Source: Prionailurus bengalensis
Lineage: Eukaryota > Chordata > Mammalia > Carnivora > Felidae
Assembly (NCBI RefSeq): GCF_016509475.1
Contig: NC_057348.1
Location: 160,127,992-160,191,991, forward strand
Reading direction: 5' to 3'
DNA length: 64,000 nucleotides
Position numbers and translations under genes: made by a program. Shown here piece by piece: positions 57,181-64,000 of the stretch. The notes beneath the pieces were generated by a model. It saw only the letters and a program-made list of their open reading frames with translations. It did not search any database and was not told where the DNA came from. Position 1 is the stretch's first letter. Each line of letters opens with the position of its first letter.

Positions 57181-60100
57181 GGAGTTTTCACAAGCTGTAC
57201 TTCATGTTCTCTAAATAATAAAATGCTGTGGGTGTGTGGATCCACAACTCCTGATGTGTCCTTCCTCTGGCCCCGCTTTGCTTCCATGATTCCTTAATTT
57301 TGTTGCATGTTTTGGGCTCGTGGCAAACAAGATCTATTCATGCAGCAGAAGCCCCGGTCAAATATTACCGCAGAATTTTGGTGTTACGAAGTTTGTGGGA
57401 CAGAACAAAATTAAGAGCAATAGCTACAAATTTTCAACATAAAGAAAATTGATATTTTATATAGCTTGAAATAAATAGTTCTTAGAATCAAATGAAAGGG
57501 TTTTGTTTTCATAAACTGTGCCATTTGACAAAATTACTTTGCTTGTAAACTCCGTGCACCAGCTATATTTCATCTTTACAATATAAGAAGTAAAACATCC
57601 CTCTATGAAAAATTCGTTTGTCCAGGTATTAAATATATTCAAAATTAAGCACAGAGTGGATGGAGGCAAAAAGAGAATACACCAATATTTCACAACCTCA
57701 CTTCAAAAAACACACATTTGGTTGTGAAAACAAATCCATAGAAAGAGTTTTAGAAATAGGACTTGGTGCCTGAGAAGAGAACCTTGTAAAAAACAAAAAA
57801 CAACTTTCTTTGGCAATTATAAATCATTCTGTTGACCCTAATCAGAGTATTATGGAGCAGAAGAATGGAGAAATAATGACTTACCAACTCTACAAATGCT
57901 CTATTCATGTTTATTCAGTGACTCTACACAGTATTTAACATCACAAATTCTCACCCTGTGTCTCAACTCCAATAATGAATCCTTGTTAGAGATGATCATT
58001 TGACCTGATAGGGAAAGGGATTGTCGGGTGTTGGTGTTCTTTGCTAGGCACATTTTCTGCATCTGTCTCAATACTCTCACCCTTGTGGGATGAAGAGAAT
58101 GACTTCCGTTTCACAATTTGTGCGTAAAATTTTAGGTACTGTCCATTCAGTCAACAGGTATGGAGAAGCTGCCATACCGTCAAAAAGTTTGAAGCTTTTC
58201 CATTTTGGACATTGACAATTATTCTTCCCATTGGAAAGTTGGAATGTAATATTGTGGCCTGGATGGGTAGGTTGTGGGATGTTATGACCTGGAGCGGAAG
58301 GGACATTGGGTTGTACAAGTGTACTCTCCCTCCCGATTTACAACACTCAGTTAGTGGAGAGCCCTTCTTGAAAGTCCCATCTGTGTAAACCCTGATCTTT
58401 TAACCTGATGGGCCAAGTGACTTTTAGATCCTTTAACTTCCGATGATTTATGTATTTCTGTTCCCATACCTCTTTTCAAATTCAAGCTCCAGTGAAACAT
58501 CCTGAAATTATCATGGTTTTGTAACACTGCTTTTGCTAGCAGACATATATTCTGAATTAATAATCAATTCTCTACTAGATGGAAAGCAAGCCATTTGTAT
58601 ATTTTTGAATAATATTTTACTCCAGCTCTTATAAATTACAGATAAAAATTTCTGCTCCAATACAACTTCTCCAATAAACTCTGTGTTTCATGGGTCTCTT
58701 TTGCCTGGCAATGCCAGATAAATAACAAATCCTTACTTTCCTGTTTCTTCTCCCCACCCTTAACCTGTGTTTTGGTCGTTGTTGATTTTGGTAGTGGTAG
58801 CCATGGCGGGGGTAGAGGTGGTGTGTGTGTGATGAAATCACTGAAAACACCATTTTTTTTTAAGTTGCAAACATAAGCTAGAATAGATCTGGAGACACTC
58901 AGATCATGTGATTTCATTAGGAGACAAAGGCTCATCAGCAACTTAGTTCCAAAATAAGGTATTGGACAAATGATACTTGACAAAAGGTTTTTGACAAAAT
59001 ACGTATTTTTGGTCTCACCAAATTTACATTTCAGAAGGTAACATTTTGCTGACCTCACTCCTATATTCTAGGCTAATGCTTTGATTCAGAGGCAAAGCTG
59101 GATACAGCTAAACTAATAAAAATAAAGAAACAACTTTATTTGTAACTTTTCCATAGATTTTTTTTAGTGGTTATCTTTGGCACTTATTGGGAAAAAGTGT
59201 CATTCCTTCAACTTCTCCAGTCACTATTTAGTTATTGAATGATTTTAGGCAATCGATTACGATAGACCTGTGATGTTTTTCGCCGAGTGACATTATTGAA
59301 GTTTCTTTCATTTCCTGGGCTTCAAGGCTTAGCATTTATTTGTGAATCCTTTCCAGCTCTTTTTGGATTCTAGTATTCCAAGACATGGCACTATTTTAAA
59401 AATTAAATCCTTATGCGGAGCTGAGAGAACTGAGTAAACATGCATATGGACAAGTTGTAGCTTTGTGTTCTCTTTACTGTGAAATTTCAGATCCACTTAT
59501 CCCAAAACTTTGAAAAACACAATCCAAATACACCGTTCAAATAAACATCGCAGCGATTTGTTCGGAAGGCAACTGGTTGTGGTTCCATTCTAAGAACAGC
59601 TTCTCCAAGAAGCAGAGATCTGCCAGTTGCCTTTGCTTGCCGCTCCATCCTGATTATTGTTTGTTTTTATTCTTTGGATCTCAGACTCCCATCCACCATT
59701 TGCATTTTCTATTCCCGGTGAAAAGCTTTTTGTATGATTTTAGTATTGTGTGCATAAGTCACTTAAAAGAACAGACACCCAACGGCAAGGGTATCAGTCA
59801 CCTTTTTGAAGGTCCTTGGGAAATTATTATGTATGTGTGGGTGATGAATACATTCCATCTTTTAAAGGCAGGGACTGCTGGTTTGGGAACATGGTTAGGA
59901 AAACAGAGCAGTCATTAACCTGATCACTTTCCTAACAAAGAAAAGCAGTGTAATTTGACAGCATAAAAGATGAGCCCAACAGAGTCCAACATGAGATAAA
60001 ACAGAATGTCAGGGTCTTGGCACAGCTTTAAAATAATTTTCTCTGAACAATTGTCCTCAAAAAATAGAAATCAGTAAAATCAATTAATATAATGGCTAGG

Positions 60101-60748
60101 GAATGCCAGACCTTTAAATATGTCCCTTAATATTTTTTTATAAGAAGAATTTTGTTTGCTTTGGAAATCTCATCACTGTTTCTTTCAGTCTGATTATCTT
60201 CTTTTTACTGGCACGATTGCCCTCAGTCACTGAGAGTGAAGGTAAAACCATCAAATTTTATTTGTTGGGTTATTAGAATTACCTTATAGGTTGTCTCTGA
60301 AAGGGTGACTCAACAGAGCTCATTTAATGATACATGGTTTTGAAAACACTCCATCCCAACAAGGAAAAGACAGCTCCTGGGCAGGAACCAAAAAAAGATC
60401 CAGGGAGGGAGCCAGCTGAGGTATGGAAAGTGGGTCCAGGTAAAGGATGCCTGGGAGGGTGTCAGCTCACCTGCCCCTCTCCAGGAAGCGATGACTTCCT
60501 CCTTCATGAATGCTCAAAGACTGTGACACAAGATGGTGCCATTTCTGTCCATCCTTTTGGCTCTGTGTTTTGGTATTCACTTGAAAATGGGATTCTATAA
60601 ACACCGCAGTGACACTATGGAGGCTCCGAAAGCTTAGCTAGGAAACCACACTGCAGATCTGGTCTCAGAATTCCAGATCCACAGACTGGATTTTCACATT
60701 ATGTTGATTAGATTTATCAGAACAGCCTCCTGCCTCAGTTTCTTTATT
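57181..60748. other. Unique intron, long repeat-poor stretch
   Basis: About 3.5 kb without a recognised full repeat; a weak MIR-like piece lies near 58040-58150. ORFs such as 58636-59058 and 59577-59918 show no family likeness and no splice context. Confidence 0.6.
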
Positions 60749-60763
60749 GATTGTTACAAACAA

Positions 60764-60976
60764 GTCGCGCCTGGGTGGCTCAGTCGGTTGAGCGTCCGAC
60801 TTCGGCTCAGGTCATGATCTTGCGGTCCGTGAGTTCGAGCCCCGCATCAGGCTCTGTGCTGACCGCTCAGAGCCTGGAGCCTGTTTCAGATTCTGTGTCT
60901 CCCTCTCTCTCTGACCCTCCCCCGTTCATGCTCTGTCTCTCTCTGTCTCAAAAATAAATAAACGTTAAAAAAAAAA
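60764..60976 (+). mobile_element. Young CanSINE with perfect 15-bp target duplication
   Basis: GATTGTTACAAACAA lies exactly at 60749-60763 and 60977-60991. The body is near consensus, including GAGTTCGAGCCCCGCATCAG and AAAAATAAATAAACG. Confidence 0.96.
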
Positions 60977-61218
60977 GATTGTTACAAACAAAAGTTGTAT
61001 TTGACTTACGGTGTTGTGAGGATGAAAGTTTTAGAATACACACACCACTCAACAAATGTAAGCTGACATTCTTAGTTTCATGTGGATTCTCAGCTGGCAT
61101 TTGTTGGTTTATTAATTTATGGAAGATAGGTTTAAGGGGGTCCAGAATTATTTTACCCTCCTTTCAGAGTATTCTGTTCATGACATCCAAATAATTGACA
61201 GCTGTGTTAGCTTTTATT

Positions 61219-61430
61219 TTATGTAATTTTTTTAATGTTCATTTATTTTTGAGAGACAGAGAGAGACAGAATGTGAGCAGGGGAGGGGCAGAGGGAGAGA
61301 AAGACACAGAATCGGAAGCAGGCTCCAGGCTCTGAGCTGTCAGCACAGAGCCCGACGCGGGGCTCAAACCCATGAACCGTGAGATCATGACCTGAGCCGA
61401 AGTCGGACGCTTAACCGACCGAGCCACCCC
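61219..61430 (-). mobile_element. CanSINE with clipped head
   Basis: The body is near consensus, but on the right it stops at GAGCCACCCCTGCC, lacking the usual GGCGCC head bases. No matching target duplication was found. Confidence 0.88.
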
Positions 61431-62354
61431 TGCCTTAACTGTGAGATGATTCTTTCATGAGGAAAAAGTAGTGGAACAAAGATCTGAGTGGTCGCAGCGG
61501 ATAGTTTATTTGGGTCTGAGAGTCTGGTACTCTGTTCACTACTCGGGCCCAGAGCCCTCCAAGCGGTTCCCAGGCTGCTGGGCACACAGCAGTCCTCCTC
61601 CTACTGACATTCTGCCGCTGTCTATGTTACAGCTTTCATTCAAATGAAACGGCATAGGATTCTTCATACAGCAGCTGGGAAAGCCCTGCTACACAAGAGT
61701 ATTCCTGAAAACAGCTACTGTTTATTTTAGTGGAATGTTTTGTGGTTATCTGAGGCTCTGCGTCTCCCAATTTAATTGGTCTATGCCATCAGTAATGGAA
61801 TCAGCTGGAGGGACGTTTAGGAAGTTAGAGACCTCTCCAGGTCTACCACTATTTACAGCCATGACTATGAACAAATCGAACTAGCCTCTTACTATCTTCC
61901 TTACAACGAGACAATGAGAGAAGACAATTTCTCCCGAGAGTACCTGAACACCACCCCGAGAGACTGTTTAAATTATCAAATCAGACTAAGCTTTAATGCA
62001 GAGTAATTACTTAGTTAAATTCTTACAGCACACACCAGCTGGTAGGGACTCATGTTGAGAACAAGGTCAGCTGTGGGCAAAATTTAGTGTTATATTTTCC
62101 CTGACGTTAATTGCCATATATGATAAATCTTGTGTCTTCTACATAAAAGAAGTAGCATATGAAGGCAAAAGGACTTTTAGATGTCTCATGAGAGAAGCAA
62201 GGTCAGTGTGATTAGAAAGGAAGAGATCAAGATGGAGAATGGGATGGCCTACAGCCGAAGGGGTGGGCAGGGACCAGATCCCACAGAAGCTTGTAGGTTG
62301 TGCTGAGGCTTCCCACTTTATCCTCAGTGCAGTAAAAGTCGAGAAAAGGAATTT
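61431..62354. other. Unique intron
   Basis: Nothing recognised. Confidence 0.5.
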
Positions 62355-62537
62355 GGGGCACCTCAGCGGCTCAGTGGGTTAGGCGTCCGACTCTTAATTT
62401 TGGCCCAGGTCATGATCTCAGGGTCACGGGTTGGAGCCCGGAGTTAGGCTGTGCACTGAGCATGGAACCTGCTTGGGATTCTGTCTCCCTCTCCCTCTTC
62501 CCCTCCCCTCCTCAAAGTCAATAAACATTAAGAAAAT
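62355..62537 (+). mobile_element. Older-type CanSINE with 11-bp target duplication
   Basis: AAAAGGAATTT occurs at 62344-62354 and 62538-62548. Head GGGGCACCTCAGCGGCTCAG; the CT-rich region is shortened. Confidence 0.9.
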
Positions 62538-62548
62538 AAAAGGAATTT

Positions 62549-62802
62549 AGGCAGGGAAGCAGTACAGTCAAGTTTTAATTTTAAAAAATCACTGTGGTTC
62601 CTATTTGAAGACTGGATTCAGGGACAGACTCAGCTTTGGGTCCGGTGAGGGCTGCTTTTTATTTCAGCCGTGAGACAGCCAATAGATACAGGCAGGTGGT
62701 TAGAGTTCAGAAAAGTTTTGGAGAAGGATGTGTAAATAACTTGCATTCACATGTTGCTGCACACATGTGCTTCTACCTGTGAATAAATCCTTTTACACTG
62801 TC
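62549..62802. other. Unique intron
   Basis: An L2-like CCTATTTGAAGACTGGATTC stretch is suggestive only. Confidence 0.4.
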
Positions 62803-63160
62803 TTAGCCTGTTTGGGCTGCTGTAACAAAGTATAGTAGATTGAGTGGCTTATAAACAACAGAAATGTGTTTCTCATAGTTCTGAAGGCTGAGAAGTCCAA
62901 GATCAAGGCACCAGCAGATTGTGTGTCTGGTGAGAGCCTGCTTCCCAGATGGCTGGTTTTTCTCTCTAAAAAAGAGAGAAGGAAGGGGCAAGCTGGCTCT
63001 CTGGGCCGCCTTTCAAAAAGGCACTAATCCCTTCCTGAGGCTCCATATTTATGGCCTCCCAAATTCCCCACCTCCTAATACCATGACCCTGGGGGTTAGG
63101 ATTTCAAATAGTTGGATTTAGGAGGGAGGGACACAAACATTCAGTCCATAGCATAAACAC
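62803..63160 (-). mobile_element. MST/MLT-like MaLR solo LTR
   Basis: CTTAGCCTGTTTGGGCTGC, GAGTGGCTTATAAACAACAG, GGCACTAATCCCTTCCTGAGG and ATTCAGTCCATAGCA match the complement of the same LTR group as at 50128. Non-coding. Confidence 0.78.
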
Positions 63161-63353
63161 ATATGTATGTATATAGAATCTATATTTGTTTATGAACATA
63201 CTAAGAAAAAATGAAGGTGTAAAAAAATACATCAAAATGTTTACAGTGAACATATTCAAGGTTGTAGTATTTAGGGCAATTTTTATTTCGGCGTTTACAT
63301 GTTCTCTCTTCCTGATATTCTACAGTGAATATATATCTAAATAAAGGTAATTG

Positions 63354-63554
63354 GGGTGCCTGGGAGGCTCAGTCGGTTGAGCATCTGGCTTCAGCTCAGG
63401 TCATGATCTCGTGATTTGTGAGTTTAAGCCCTGCGTTAGGCTCGCTGCTGTCAGTGAGGTACCCATTTTGGATCCTCTGTCCCTCTCTCTCTCTGTCCCT
63501 CCCCCGGCTCGTGCTCTCTCTCTCAAAAATAAATAAAACATTTTAAAATTATAA
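63354..63554 (+). mobile_element. CanSINE with about 10-bp target duplication
   Basis: AAGGTAATTG (63344-63353) and TAAGTAATTG (63555-63564) flank it. Head GGGTGCCTGGGAGGCTCAG, tail AAAAATAAATAAAAC. Confidence 0.88.
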
Positions 63555-63564
63555 TAAGTAATTG

Positions 63565-64000
63565 AATAAATAAAGATGTCATAAGTTTACAGAATATTAT
63601 AGATACTAAATTATAAATAAGGCTAACATCAAGAGAGTTGTAAGTAAAGCAAGTTTCATTACAAAAATTATCCCCCGCTAATGCAATATATTGAAGTGCT
63701 TTAACAGACAAAATAACTTTTTAAAATATTTTTAAAAGGCAAATTCTCATGTTGTAGATTCTCTCGATTGGTCCATGAATTATGAATAGCTCTTTAAAAA
63801 ATAAGAACGTAACAATTAACAATGCGGTTAACTTAATTAAATGTCCTTTGCCATTAAATGACATGAATTCAGTAATGTCACTTTTAAAATTAAATTAATG
63901 TTGGTGACCTGCAAATGAAATGTGGTATGTAGTGTTTCCTTATCTTCTCTCTGTTTCTGAAAATGCAAGTAATCTTCTTTTCATCATTTTTAGCTTTTAT
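63565..64000. other. Unique AT-rich intron
   Basis: Nothing recognised up to the window end. Confidence 0.55.

Larger units (their letters stand above)
19724..64000 (+). other. CNTNAP2: Downstream CNTNAP2 intron (partial)
   Basis: No match to the next expected coding segment (an EGF-like module following the Arg at the exon end) was noticed in the remaining 44 kb. The stretch consists of repeats and unique intronic DNA. Treating it all as one intron is an inference; small exons could have been missed by eye. Confidence 0.65.

Noticed and set aside
58636..59058. 140-codon minus-strand ORF
   Set aside because: Low-complexity proline/lysine stretches, no family resemblance and it is antisense to the gene.
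60764..60850. tRNA gene
   Set aside because: A/B-box-like sequence belongs to the tRNA-derived SINE head; there is no intact cloverleaf or acceptor stem.

Overview
This is a mammalian nuclear window from a carnivore, most likely the cat family. The main evidence is about nineteen copies of a tRNA-Lys-derived CanSINE. The best copies have a head reading GGGCGCCTGGGTGGCTCAG, a middle with pol III A/B boxes, a CT-rich stretch and a tail of the form AAAAATAAATAAACATTAAA, which is the feliform pattern and not the dog-type one. L1 3' ends of carnivore type, L2, MIR, MaLR LTRs and hAT MITEs fill much of the rest. There is no bacterial or viral gene organisation, no operon, no CRISPR array and no intact long open reading frame.

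Only one protein-coding segment can be supported: a 172-bp internal exon at 19552-19723 on the + strand. It has a good acceptor and donor, and its translation is recognisable as the end of the second laminin-G domain of CNTNAP2 (contactin-associated protein 2, Caspr2). Everything else reads as the two flanking introns, at least 19.5 kb upstream and 44 kb downstream. That fits the very large introns known for CNTNAP2.

Layout: 0-8 kb holds an old antisense LINE broken by an LTR and a SINE, then AT-rich intron and two adjacent SINEs. 8-14 kb is dense in SINE, L2 and L1 copies with microsatellites. 14-22 kb is mostly unique intron around the exon, with two diverged LTRs. 22-31 kb has L2 remnants and a long stretch with few recognisable repeats. 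31-36 kb is unique sequence with three SINEs. 36.4-43.1 kb is the most structured part: an unusual minisatellite, a 5'-inverted L1 carrying a nested SINE, a 191-bp young L1 stub and a longer L1 with a SINE inside it. 44-54 kb holds long L2 remnants, an LTR, a MER5-type MITE, SINEs and another L1. 54-64 kb is mainly unique intron with scattered SINEs and one LTR.

I found no new biological system. The items most worth a second look are the minisatellite at 36.42-36.85 kb, the twin-primed L1 with a nested insertion, dinucleotide arrays recurring at one fixed point of separate L1 copies, and two L2 fragments 3.8 kb apart whose differences are nearly all G/C-to-A/T transitions. Repeat family names come from recognition by eye and could not be checked against a library.
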